A program made the translations under genes and the position numbers. A model generated the notes under the pieces. It saw only the letters and a program-made list of their open reading frames with translations. It was not told the origin of the DNA and searched no databases. From assembly GCA_026874595.1 (NCBI GenBank), contig CM049307.1, forward strand, positions 77,972,643 through 78,036,642: a stretch of 64,000 nt of DNA. The letters are read 5' to 3'. Position 1 is the stretch's first letter. Every line of letters begins with the position of its first letter. Below, piece after piece: positions 24,075 to 30,640 of the stretch. Source of the stretch: Sipunculus nudus. Lineage: Eukaryota; Annelida; Sipuncula; Golfingiida; Sipunculidae.

Positions 24075-25136
24075 TTTCCTCAACAGTAGGGACCATTGTG
24101 GTGTAGCATTATTCTGAAATAACCTGTTTACTCAGAAGATAATTTTTTTCTCCACAGGACATAGAGCATTTCCACGTGGCCATCATGGCATTACACGAGT
24201 CAGGGGAGATACAGAGGCTCCGGGATAAATGGTGGAAGTACAAGAGTGAGTGCTGGAACGTCACTCAGGCTGAGGAGAACCGCATGAAGAACATGTATTA
24301 CAGTCTGAAAGATTCTCCTAAACGTGTTGGGCTTGACAGCTTTTGGGGGCCACTGGTTTTGATGGCCGTTGGAATCGTGCTGGGAATCATCGTTGGTGTC
24401 ATTGAAGTCCTGTATTACAAGCATCGCGGCAGGGTAAGCTGATAAACCAGGGAGGGAGGGAGGACCCCGGGGAGCGAGTACCCCTTCCCCCCTAAAAGTC
24501 TTGGGCACAGCAAAACTTCAGCTTATTATCGAAAATCACATCAAGATTTTGTCCCATCGAAGTTGAAAACCAGCACATCTAATACGCCCCCCCCCCCCCC
24601 CCGGGTCAGGCTGTTGGGGTGCCCCCTATGATTGTTCAAATCTGTTGGTAAAAGAAATTTTTTTTTCAATCTCAGGAGGAAAAAATCACTCTTGCTAATG
24701 AACAAGCTATTTCTACCTCCACATACTTGTTTTGGTTCTTTAGATTGTTCAGGTATAGATAAAATGCGTGACATCCATGATTAGAAACTTAATACAATTA
24801 CTCGGGAGACAAACAATACTTATTCATGTTTTAAGCTTTACACATTTTGTACATTACACATGTACGCAAATTTTACATGGAATTTTATATAATATCAATG
24901 TAGGGCCAGAAGAAAATAATAAATATGGGACAATGTTGTTTGTCTGACTTCCAATACTCTTGTTGCTATATTGTTTAAATCGAGGTCTAACTGATCTTTA
25001 TCCACTAAATGGAAATTCATGATTATTCTGAAATGTTTTAATTAGTTATTTTTTATATCTTTAGTATCACGCAAGCAACGGCCATGTTGACCGACAGTTG
25101 GCCAACCAAATGGACGAAGATGATGGCAGGATTTAA
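5589..25136 (+). CDS. Ionotropic glutamate receptor, 3' part of gene (7 exons, 468 residues)
   Basis: Join 5589-5807, 6129-6338, 6768-6915, 14205-14416, 15910-16179, 24158-24433, 25065-25136. Every intron is GT-AG and the phases agree (0,0,1,0,0,0). Order: S1 ligand lobe (residues 1-110), M1 (about 134-162), pore loop (about 182-193), M3 (about 198-230), S2 (about 250-388), M4 (about 415-440), 24-residue tail. A receptor of this family is a tetrameric ligand-gated cation channel in the plasma membrane. Ungapped alignment with AMPA/kainate receptors places it in the AKDF group. Retained: APLT and Arg88 (alpha-carboxyl contacts) and Cys330/Cys385 (S2 disulfide). Lost: the acidic alpha-amino contact (Gln317), Ser/Thr of S2 (Lys265-Lys266), the S1 Tyr (Cys24). 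The pore carries Arg191 at the Q/R site and M3 reads TYTGSLMNHL instead of SYTANLAAFL. Frame conservation argues for a functional gene. Ligand and conductance cannot be assumed. Confidence 0.93.
6005..6078. repeat. (GT)n-(GA)n compound microsatellite
   Basis: A GT run (6008-6024) passes into about 27 GA units, 50 bp upstream of the exon at 6129. It lies in the short intron between the first two iGluR exons. Confidence 0.9.
6129..6338 (+). CDS. iGluR exon: S1 arginine site to M1
   Basis: 70 residues. Acceptor TCTGTCAG, donor GTGAGT. KADIAAAPLTVTAEREKF contains the Pro-Leu-Thr and Arg (residues 81-83 and 88) that grip the ligand alpha-carboxylate in this family. The exon continues through the pre-M1 linker (FRPLMPEVYG) into the first half of M1 (LVILATVT). 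Confidence 0.94.
6768..6915 (+). CDS. iGluR exon: M1 to pore loop
   Basis: 49 codons plus one base; acceptor TCTACAG, donor GTGAGT. It ends M1 with the family signature RFNPYEW, then carries a linker and the re-entrant pore segment SLWFIFTTLQRQ. Aligned without gaps to the kainate WFGVGALMQQG loop, the AGG codon (Arg191) occupies the Q/R editing site, so arginine is fixed in the genome. Confidence 0.94.
6916..8393. other. Intronic AT-rich DNA
   Basis: No exon, repeat family or RNA identified in this part of the 7.3-kb iGluR intron. The short open frames here have no domain. Confidence 0.4.
8394..8733 (+). repeat. 68-bp tandem repeat, five units
   Basis: ACTGTAACTCCTCAATCCTA and its variants start at 8394, 8462, 8530, 8598 and 8666, exactly 68 bp apart. 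Each unit continues to CATAATATCTGAATTTTCT. The units are mostly alike, which suggests recent amplification within the iGluR intron. No coding frame. Confidence 0.88.
9366..9500 (+). repeat. 42-bp imperfect tandem repeat
   Basis: The phrase CCGTTACAAGGTGTGACG recurs at 9408 and 9450 with a partial third near 9488, each followed by a CACCTGTTAC(C/T)TGGG phrase. Confidence 0.6.
9965..10166. mobile_element. GC-rich MITE ending CAGGGGCGGATCCAGG
   Basis: 202 bp with inverted ends CAGGGGCGGATCCAGG and CCTGGATCCGCTTCTG. The interior is G-rich in its left part, with several CCCCTTAAAAA-like phrases. GACCC directly repeats at 9960-9964 and 10167-10171, a possible 5-bp target duplication. Relatives occur at 23450-23612, 25305-25514 and about 63700-63866. 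Confidence 0.65.
10166..10980. other. Intronic DNA, nothing recognised
   Basis: Moderate GC. Short overlapping open frames at 10499-10771 have no family motif and no splice-site support. Confidence 0.4.
10993..11022. repeat. Poly(dA) run
   Basis: 30-bp A homopolymer in the iGluR intron, upstream on this strand of the minus-strand LINE. Confidence 0.85.
11318..13310 (-). mobile_element. 5'-truncated non-LTR retrotransposon (CR1/L2/Rex1 group)
   Basis: On the minus strand the element ends in tandem TATCT units (11318-11338 on the + strand reads AAGAT repeats) rather than poly(A), a known trait of CR1/L2/Rex1-type LINEs. It carries the RT frame at 11559-13289 but no apurinic endonuclease domain, so the 5' half is missing. 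It lies antisense within an iGluR intron. The 5' boundary is approximate. Confidence 0.8.
11559..13289 (-). CDS. LINE reverse transcriptase, 576 codons, open throughout
   Basis: The linker motif NTFYARFD (about residue 80) and ACGPDKI (about 133) lead into the RT domain: fingers motif WKTAEIIPVAK (171), IDYSSAFNTI (motif A, 261-270), NTGAPQGCVLS (motif B, 316-326) and KYADDT (catalytic YADD, 349-352). Thumb and C-terminal region follow (ENYKYLGCIID, WKEHV, TYSLDCW). The product would prime cDNA synthesis at nicked target DNA. No stop or frameshift across the whole domain implies a recent insertion. The missing endonuclease means this copy is not autonomous. The Met at 13289 lies near the truncation and is probably not the original start. 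The group assignment is by motif resemblance. Confidence 0.88.
   Translation of the reverse strand: MKPHIATYYVQVTLSVDVCSCRSRRINSQSGFILSVTRYNGKAVSIEKYASFTNQELTGITKSKKECSLLAENGYADKLNTFYARFDESDFSKEKDDIWSSLRANLESCDDSILTDVTDVNKVLSKINVKKACGPDKISGRLIKTCRNSLSFIIHYIFQLSLSLCKLPKLWKTAEIIPVAKNNSPKVMNDLRPVALTSILAKSLERIVLNKLLPIVKPMLDQHQFAYSSNRCTSDAIATLTHYIYQHLDRDPRNYARSLFIDYSSAFNTIQPHIMINQLCRYNIPLSYCLWILDFLSDRRQHVRTSKETSSDIIINTGAPQGCVLSAVLFILYTNNLSVSLSDCKIIKYADDTVILGLIHKNDESLYRKTIQYVTGWCEEHYLQLNVKKTKEVVFDFRRSKSVITPVAIKNEDVDIVENYKYLGCIIDRNLNWKEHVLNQSKKANKRLYYLYYLRKLNIDKTIITMFYNSVISSVLTYSLDCWFTNISDKLKKQLNNTRKRSSRITGTSLATHQEICETKTMAFISKVMNDKTHPLYSEFRFLPSGKRLDTIFCRTTRFKKSLVPHSIKHFNSQPS
13320..14204. other. Intronic DNA, nothing recognised
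   Basis: Some moderate-GC stretches with opposing short open frames (13583-13917), none with a domain. The region ends in the branch/polypyrimidine context before the exon at 14205. Confidence 0.4.
14205..14416 (+). CDS. iGluR exon: M3 and M3-S2 linker
   Basis: It completes the split Gly193 and adds 70 codons. Acceptor ATTGCAG, donor GTAAGC. M3 (LIACCWFVFVTVALITYTG) leads to TYTGSLMNHL in place of the near-invariant SYTANLAAFL gate. The exon ends in the S2 entry (DLEHLVTSGTYDYGALK), which corresponds to the YGTLDSG/YGAVKDG region. The preceding 7.3-kb intron holds the LINE at 11318-13310. Confidence 0.93.
14662..14706. repeat. (TA)n microsatellite
   Basis: TA run followed by ACACACAC. Confidence 0.88.
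15199..15226. other. 28-bp palindrome
   Basis: AAGGAGTTTATAG, spacer TC, then CTATAAACTCCTT: 13-bp perfect arms. Outer matches (GGCCAAGACAGTCAAGG and a GACAGG...TTTTGGCC side) suggest the core of a small inverted-repeat element in the iGluR intron. Confidence 0.65.
15910..16179 (+). CDS. iGluR exon: S2 ligand-binding lobe
   Basis: 90 residues, phase 0 to 0, acceptor TTTAATCAG, donor GTCAGG. GKKIEYIL replaces the GSTKEFF loop, removing the Ser/Thr that contacts the ligand side chain. NYAFIVQSS has Gln317 where AMPA/kainate have Glu and NMDA has Asp. KRPCDLTTIGEIMHPGSYAM keeps the conserved Cys and the fold of lobe 2. Confidence 0.94.
16180..16547. other. Intronic DNA left of the LTR element
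   Basis: AT-rich, no features recognised. It ends in AACGGGT directly before the LTR terminal TGTTACGG. Confidence 0.4.
16548..17316 (-). repeat. 3' LTR of the Gmr1-like element
   Basis: 769 bp; on the minus strand it starts TGTTACAGATG and ends GGTTCCGTAACA. It has a TATAAATA box (17076-17083) and an AATAAA near 16703. Compared with the other LTR it has about 50 extra bases near its end (around 16622-16670). Confidence 0.85.
17076..17083 (-). promoter_or_regulatory. LTR TATA box
   Basis: TATAAATA on the minus strand within GTTATAAATATGGGGC. The matching position in the 5' LTR (22765-22772) retains TATAAATAA. Confidence 0.6.
17317..17327 (-). other. Polypurine tract
   Basis: AGGAGGGGGAG on the minus strand directly abuts the 3' LTR, where plus-strand DNA priming occurs in LTR elements. 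Confidence 0.75.
17456..17900 (-). pseudogene. Gypsy-type RNase H
   Basis: Begins after an in-frame stop near 17900 (a TAG within the WNV-CENAF phrase). LAVDASDTAAGAVLLQEG is the first RNase H Asp motif; FSGKFNANQNNYSIIKTICLAL and FSDHNPLTF carry the next conserved blocks, and KGKDNVIADCLSR ends the domain. Fused to RT in intact relatives; here separated by stops and a frameshift. It is the last domain before the 3' LTR, confirming that integrase is not distal. Confidence 0.85.
17924..18822 (-). pseudogene. Gypsy-type reverse transcriptase
   Basis: The leading segment (18822-18637) is the spacer before RT. MQKPDGSYRICTNYRKLN (18573 onward), SKFDLLKGFWHVPL, FVTPQGLYQYKVMPFG and AYNDDLIVYS (catalytic Asp pair kept; usual YIDD is YNDD) identify RT, and FLGMLGYYRKFCQNFS the connection domain. 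The frame shifts near 18100 and 18600. It lies downstream of integrase on the minus strand. Confidence 0.9.
18990..19960 (-). pseudogene. Gypsy-type integrase (catalytic Glu lost)
   Basis: A zinc-binding HHCC region starts with HEAPLSGHLGINKT and CKSCHTCQMIGKPN (19960-19700). The core follows in broken frames: a SDQESNFMS phrase holds the second acidic site, and RPESQGALQHFHQTLKNM (around 19455-19490) has Gln where gypsy integrases have the third catalytic Glu (normally ALERFHQ). The C-terminal part (19428-19012) contains LLFAVRESFQESLGFSPFEL. At least two frameshifts. Its position before RT defines the Gmr1-type order. Confidence 0.87.
20290..20540 (-). pseudogene. Retroelement protease region, degenerate
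   Basis: The phrase LPLKGIRLLVGNDVAGD resembles the C-terminal half of gypsy proteases. A TAA follows, then the junction segment ending AVTRSMAKK. I cannot find a clean D(S/T)G active site. It sits between the gag-derived acidic region and integrase. Confidence 0.5.
21000..22104 (-). pseudogene. Gag polyprotein, degraded
   Basis: ATG at 22104 opens with a leader containing QLTKDQLLRLGQHLGLGV and then a stop; frames are broken through the capsid-like middle. 21352-21044 includes LILLEGFKRCINADVN. The zinc knuckle at about 21043-21078 reads CIFCKKEGHLISDRW, where the final Cys of CCHC is Arg. An acidic Ser/Glu-rich segment (20978-20556) follows towards protease. Gag would form the particle in an active copy. 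Confidence 0.72.
22249..22266 (-). other. Primer-binding site, tRNA-Pro type
   Basis: + strand TTCCCGGACGAGCCCCCA matches the tRNA-Pro 3' end at 17 of 18 positions, 7 nt inside the 5' LTR. It is the same primer type as the miniature element at 523-938. Confidence 0.87.
22274..22842 (-). repeat. 5' LTR of the Gmr1-like element, truncated
   Basis: It matches the 3' LTR from its TGTTACGG edge to about 22842 (…ACCCAAAAATACATAATACACA), where a (TA)n tract replaces the outer 220-230 bp. The original target duplication is therefore lost on this side. Confidence 0.82.
22846..22902. repeat. (TA)n microsatellite at LTR breakpoint
   Basis: About 28 TA units separate the truncated LTR from the Penelope-like end. 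Confidence 0.9.
22903..22985 (-). mobile_element. Penelope-like element end with hammerhead-like core
   Basis: Minus strand: CTGATGA (22963-22969), a short stem II (CGGG/CCCG), then GAAAC (22942-22946) and CAGTCGGAACTG, a 4-bp stem III hairpin. AACAAC/GTTGTT (22915-22920 with 22976-22981) can form the outer stem I. CUGAUGA-stem-GAAA is the hammerhead ribozyme core, which occurs in Penelope-like elements. Weak points: a U·U pair at the base of stem II and no canonical cleavage triplet after stem III. Confidence 0.5.
22995..23075 (+). repeat. Dispersed repeat start (AGCTGATAAACCCGG)
   Basis: After a TA tract the sequence ACTAGCTGATAAACCCGG, then TATACCGGGCTTATTACC, forms a small CCCGG/CCGGG hairpin typical of the ends of a dispersed repeat. 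No coding part follows that I recognise. Confidence 0.4.
23450..23612. mobile_element. Fragment of the GC-rich MITE family
   Basis: Shares phrases with 9965-10166 and 25305-25514: CAGGACTCCATGCAGAGGG, the CAGCCACCGCAACCTTTTTC middle, AACCCCCGCCACCCC and a TTAATCCTCCTGGGTTCAA end. Confidence 0.5.
24012..24069. repeat. (TA)n microsatellite
   Basis: About 29 TA units, 90 bp upstream of the iGluR exon at 24158. Confidence 0.9.
24158..24433 (+). CDS. iGluR exon: end of S2 and M4
   Basis: 92 residues. Acceptor TCTCCACAG, donor GTAAGC. Contains ALHESGEIQRLRDKWW, the KWW motif before the S2 disulfide Cys (residue 385, in SECWN), an N-glycosylation site NVT, and a hydrophobic M4 (PLVLMAVGIVLGIIVGVIEV) followed by basic YYKHRGR. 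The preceding 8-kb intron carries the gypsy-type element. Confidence 0.94.
24587..24602. repeat. Poly(dC) run
   Basis: 16-bp C run in the last iGluR intron, within a GC-rich patch (24440-24630) containing GGGAGGGAGGGAGG. Confidence 0.8.
25065..25136 (+). CDS. iGluR terminal exon
   Basis: Acceptor ATCTTTAG; 23 codons plus TAA. It encodes a short hydrophilic tail ending DEDDGRI. I see no classical class I PDZ ligand. Candidate AATAAA signals downstream are at 26838 and 27238, but the true polyadenylation site cannot be fixed from sequence alone. Confidence 0.85.
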   Translation, partial: YHASNGHVDRQLANQMDEDDGRI

Positions 25137-25304
25137 AACCTGCGCATGCGTATCAGCTTCACCGGCACAACAAGAAAAGACTGGTCTCCAGGGTCTTCCT
25201 TTGCAATTTGGAGCTGAGAGAGGGATTTATCTTTATTATAATGACAATATACATAATCCTTCTTCATTTATTAAACTAAACCCCTCCATCCGAATGAAAG
25301 AATT

Positions 25305-25514
25305 CAGAAGCGGATCCTGGGAAGGGGTACAGGGGTTCCGGACCTCCTACACCCTCCTGCCCCTGTTCAGCAGCCGCAATAATTTTTCAGGGTTTCAGAC
25401 CCTTTTTGCGGTCTGGACACCCCTCCTCCTCCTCCTCTGGATCTGGAACCTTTAATTCAGGTTTTGTCATTAGTCCTCCTGGGATGGACCCTCCTTTTCC
25501 TAAATCCTAGATCC
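25305..25514. mobile_element. GC-rich MITE copy in the iGluR 3' region
   Basis: Left end CAGAAGCGGATCCTGG and right end AATCCTAGATCC, with the shared middle CAGCAGCCGCAATAATTTTT. It begins 169 bp after the stop codon, so it may be part of the 3' UTR. Confidence 0.6.
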
Positions 25515-25559
25515 TTTCCTGTATTTACATACATGACGTGGCTGGCGCTTCAAGTTTAT

Positions 25560-25561
25560 CG

Positions 25562-25614
<53 letters not shown>
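25560..25614. repeat. (TA)n microsatellite
   Basis: TA run interrupted once near its start. Confidence 0.88.
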
Positions 25615-25618
<4 letters not shown>

Positions 25619-27346
25619 GGGAATATTATTTTTCGAAACAGGTTACTGAACTCTCTGCTTGATTGTTCCTTATAACGAGGGATGGTTATTTTTGTATATA
25701 TATATATGTTAACAGGAACTATATCTCGGCCGTTTTTGTACGGCAGTGTGTCGTTATGTATAATGCCATCGATAGTCGCAGTAATATCGATATACCCCAC
25801 CAGTCTTGACTGATTAACACATTCTGTCTTTTCTAGCAGCGTTCACCAGTGATTTCACCAGCACAATAAGGCCTCCTTTAACAGTCCCCACTCACTGTAT
25901 ATATAGGAGACAATGGAGAGGTAAGAATGGTTCAATGTTCTACATGTTTAGGCCGGTTCTATCAGAACTGCGTCTCAGTTAAAAAAAAGAGGTCTTCAAA
26001 ACCCATTACCTGAGCAACCAGTGGAAATGCAGAACCTGTCCATCTTCTGTAAACTAAATGATTTATACACAATGTCTTTATTCAAATTAAAGATATCATC
26101 AAAGTGGAATAGAGATGGTGAGCTACAACTGCCAAGTAACCAAAGCAACAACACTTGCAGTTACCACTTGCATGTGACATATAAACAACAATGATTGTAT
26201 GACATGCTCAAAAACAATACGTTCCCATTCTTGCGCAGGAACAGCAGAGAAAGGAGGACTGTGTAGTGCGGGTATATATGGGGGTTCAAATGACCACATC
26301 TGGATTTTACCACAGCTAGCTTTATTGTTAATTTAGAATATATCTATATTTTTCAATTTATTGTAATAATTTTCCCACATTTTTTTACATTGTTATGAAT
26401 GTAATACTAATTTGTGACGTGGGAAACTTTTGAAGGTTTTATGAAATGATGTGTAATGTGTATACTAAATATTGTTGTTCATGGAAAAGGAATCCATGCC
26501 GGTTTAGTTCTTGGCACATTATTCTTTATGTGGCTGACAAGTATGTGTTCATATGATTTTGTATCAACATGCTAGTGCAGCGGTTAACGGCAAAATTCAG
26601 AAGAATTGTTCAGATTGTGATAAAAGTACCAAATTTGGTGGAGATGAAGTTTGGATAATGCATTTTCATTTTTTTATTAGTTCCACCATATCTTCTCAGT
26701 GTAACGGGGGCGGATCCTATGTTAAATTTTGGGTACTGAAATTTATATGAAAAATACACGGAAGATCATCATAGTTGCATTACATCTTATACATTCCTTA
26801 TAGATAGGGTAAAATTTTAGAATATTTGGTTCTATTTAATAAACATCATCATGAGAAATGTAAAATTACCTTTTTGGTCTCATTAATGTAAACATTTGTA
26901 ATTAAAAGATGACAATTTGCTATTCAACGATATGTAGTTAACTGAAGTTAATTTATTGTTAAATATAACATTAATCTTCTGTTTTAAAGTAAGGTATAAT
27001 CACTATTCTCAATTCACATCTCTTCGATGTCTCCTTTGATGAATATAGGAGACAGTGGGGGAGGGGGGGGGGGGGACTACTCATGTATTATGGGTTCACT
27101 GTATAAACATTACATATTTCATCATACAATGTGTATGTTGCGCGTGCTTAAAAATCATTTACAGTTTTATTGTTCTTAGTGCAAAATATCTGTTGTTTGT
27201 ATTAATGAGCTTATGGACATTTCTATATGAGCACTGAAATAAACCACTGAATTTCTAGGGGCGGATCATATTTAATAATCAGGGTACATTCTTTTAAAAT
27301 GTTATCGTAAATGTACAACTAAACAGCGTTTAAAAGTTTTATTTCT

Positions 27347-27724
27347 TCAAACAAATCTTGAAAACCAACAAACTCTATCCATTTGCGTATAAGTTCCCTT
27401 TTCAATCATCAAATCATGATATGAACATCTCAACCTGGCTAGTGCTTGTTTATGCTTGGCATTAGTCCGCACAGCAAATATTTCTCCATTAATTGAGACC
27501 ATGGATTTAAAAGTACCATATAAATTTAATTTAGTATTTACTTCTACATCACAAGACCAGTTTTGTTCTGCCATATCAATAATTCTTTCCTTTATTTTAG
27601 CCAAAAATATTCTGTCTCCTACTTCTTGATTCATCCACACATACCCAAAACCTGCGCTGCATATTTTGCTTCTTATATGAGTAACCCATGTTTGTTTTCC
27701 ATTCATATCTAGATTAAACAGCAT
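27347..27724 (-). pseudogene. LINE C-terminal region
   Basis: 125 codons. Phrases GFGYVWMNQEVG, FLAKIKERIIDMAEQNW and ALARLRCSYHDLMIEKG followed by YTQMDRVC match the region after RT in the same LINE type. It is separated from the RT block by about 500 bp with several stops. Confidence 0.65.
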
Positions 27725-28247
27725 GTTATATATACGCTTTGGATATCTGTTATTACCGGTATGTACTAGTTTTGTCCAGTATTTTACACATCTTAATAAC
27801 TAACCGACATACATTGGTTGCCTTCCAAACTCTCCCAATGATGTTGCGTTCGGAGCTGAAGAGCTAATTTTTTTAATGTACTCACAAAATTTATATTGTA
27901 CCTTTTAAATTATTTCACATCTTTCATAGCCCCACAGTTCTGAACCATATAATAATACCAAAAATAATACCGGTGTATCCATACAATCAAATAGATAAAA
28001 TAGCTGGCTCACTAATAAACAACTATATTTCCTATAATTTTTGTATGAGAGTCACTGCTCTTTCAGCCTGCACTGCCTGCGCTTTCTTTGCTATATACCA
28101 CGACAATTTACTTGTAAATATTACCCCAAAGTATCTATAGTCATTTACCGTTTCATTTTGAGTATTTTTGATAGTGCCATTTCTCTAATCTTTTTAATTA
28201 ACCCCCGTGGCTAAAAACCATAATTATTGTCTTTCCTAAATTAACTT

Positions 28248-28808
28248 TTAAGCCATAATTGACAGAAAAACTTGCAACTGGTTTATTTGTTCTATGAGAC
28301 GTCCTATTGTTTCGCTGAAGCATACTAAATCATCGGTGTACATTAATGTCATTACCTTTGGCAAATATTCATCAATATTTATACCATGACAATCTGTTTC
28401 AGTAATTTGTTCATAAAATTCAACTATGAATAAAGAAAACAGAAGGGGACTCACCATGCACCCTGGTCGAGTTCCGTTAGTACATTCAAAATAAATTGTA
28501 AATCCTTCCTCTGTAAGAAGACATGATTTCATTTGACTAAATATTGACTGAAGTGTCTGAAGGTGTTTCCCTTTTATCCCAGATTTAACTGAAACATACC
28601 ACAATAAATCATGTTGTACACTATCAAAATCAGTTGAAAAATCAATAAAAGTGTAATAAAACCTTCTTTTCTTTTTTGTTAAATATTTCTGCACACACCC
28701 CATTAAAGAAAATGTATGGTCTACTGTTGAATAACCTTTCCAATAGCCAGCTTTTGCTTCACATAAGAATCCAGCTTGACCAACATAATTTTGAATTCTG
28801 TTTACCAA
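28248..28808 (-). pseudogene. LINE reverse transcriptase fragment
   Basis: Contains STVDHTFSLMGCVQKYL, motif A FIDFSTDFDSVQHDLLW, motif B GTRPGCMVSPLLFSLFI (usual GTRQGC) and LMYTDDLVCFSE (usual YADD now YTDD). The frame then breaks; the continuation in another frame reads YGLKVNLGKT and NDYRYFGVIF. Reading on upstream, HYRGISLL-like and PVSSSKALIVPIHKK phrases lie in broken frames near 28860-28960. Confidence 0.82.
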
Positions 28809-29829
28809 TATTTTTTTAAAATTAGTTTACCCATGGTATGAAGTAATGAAATACCTCTATAATGTTTTAGGATCTATGGTGGAAGCCTTTTTGTGAATTG
28901 GTACAATAAGTGCTTTGCTCGAAGAGACAGGGAAAAATCCATTTTCTAATACACTGTTAAATAATTGTTATATGTGAGACGATATGTGACTATAAGTATC
29001 TTTCAATATATCTACCGTTATCCCGTCAGGCCTGGTCTTATCAAGCTCTGTATCATTTTCAATTTCTAATACATTTTTTTTAATATTCCAGAGTATGATT
29101 CTTAAACTCTTGATTAATTTCATGTGTTGATGAATTCAAAAGTTCCTTAAAATGTTTGTACCAACGTACTGGTTCTACTCTTGTAACAATTTTCATTTAT
29201 ATAAACATCTCATGTTTTTCCACATGGAATCAGTGTCTTTTGCACCAATCACCTTTTGCACCTCTGAGGCTTGGATAATTGCCTTCTTTTCTTCACATAA
29301 TTTTTTAAACCTCTGTTTTGTTTGCTAATAATTCGGTAAGTTGCCATCTGATATTGTACATCTATACTTATTCAAAGCTATATATTTTCATTTTCCAAAA
29401 TTCGCATTCTTTGTCCCACGATTTTGTTTGCTTTAGTTTAATGTTGTCTCGGAAGTTTTGTTTATTTCTGTAGGATATATTTTGATAAATACTAACCAAT
29501 GCCTCACTTACTTTGTCCGGGTATGTTTCTAAGGTTTCATTAAATGTGTTGAAAAGTAACGCACGTTCTATTTGTTCTAATGATTTTGAAATATTGGTTT
29601 TATCTTCATCAGTCTGAGAAAATTTTACCCATTTTGTCAGTTCGCATATGTGTTCCTTCGAAATCTTTTACCTTGGTCTGATAAGATTAAGTGAACAGCC
29701 CAAAGGAAAGTGATCGGACGGATCATCTGATAATACACAGGATCCATCTACCTTATGAAGTAGACTATTATTAATTTGGTAATTTAGTAATACAATTCAC
29801 TATGTGGACCAGAGGTGTGAGATGAGAGA

Positions 29830-30640
29830 AGAGAAAACAAGGTGATTTCACCAATTGTTTGTAACTAAATGCCTGTCTGAATAAAATAAGGAATCAAAAC
29901 TTGATTCATACATAAATATAACTATAACTTTCTTGTTTAGCTAAACATGTATGCACTACACTGCATGTTGTTTCTCAAACTGGATTGAAATGCACCACTT
30001 AAGTATAAATGTAAGACCTTTGTTCTTGTTTGTCTTAATACTGGTTGTGAAACTCCCTTTGAAGAAGTATGGAAGATTACGAATGCGGGAATGAAAAGTA
30101 ATCCAGAAATCAAAACAGCTTAATCTTGATGAGAAAGCACAGATAGAGCGCAAACCTCCACCAACGCCTACACCAACGTCATGATCTTCCCCATAATTTA
30201 ATCTACCCGTTGTTCATCATGTAACATTAATTCATTTAAATTCATTGAATATATTGTGTTTTAATGACAACAAACATAAACCACGAAATAGGAAAATGCC
30301 TATATTGACCATCCTTCTACAAAATTTCGAATAATAAGAACTTTGGCAGATTATAGTGTATGTTATGACAAACTTAAAACTTTGTACCGTGCAGATTGAC
30401 TTATGGTGAGTGCCGAGCTGTGACGTTATGGAGGGGACTTATCTGAGACCCGCCGCCAGCCCAGCTTCGAACACTCAAAAAAGTTATGACTGACACCTAA
30501 ATACGACACAGTGACAGCGTTCAGTCATTCAAAAAAATATGTCTTTATAAATGGTAACAATGATATAAAGTGTTTCTATCCCACGGGACCTTGTTATAAC
30601 GTAATTGTCATTTATCTCACATAGCACCCACCTTGCATGA
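29830..30640. other. Unassigned AT-rich DNA
   Basis: I see no supported gene or repeat between the LINE and the inverted duplicated block. Confidence 0.4.

Larger units (their letters stand above)
25137..26837. other. Presumed iGluR 3' untranslated/flanking DNA
   Basis: No further coding exon recognised. Contains a MITE copy (25305-25514), a TA microsatellite and MITE-like scraps with GGGGGCGGATCC near 26708. AATAAA occurs at 26838-26843 and at 27238-27243; either could end the transcript. Confidence 0.4.
27347..29830 (-). mobile_element. Degenerate non-LTR retrotransposon (second LINE family)
   Basis: On the minus strand, traces in order: an endonuclease end (SDDPSDHFPLGCSLNLIRPR near 29740-29680), a linker, RT at 28960-28248, and a C-terminal region at 27724-27347. 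Several stops and frameshifts separate the blocks and the 5' end is missing. It lies outside the iGluR coding span, 2.2 kb downstream. Confidence 0.78.
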
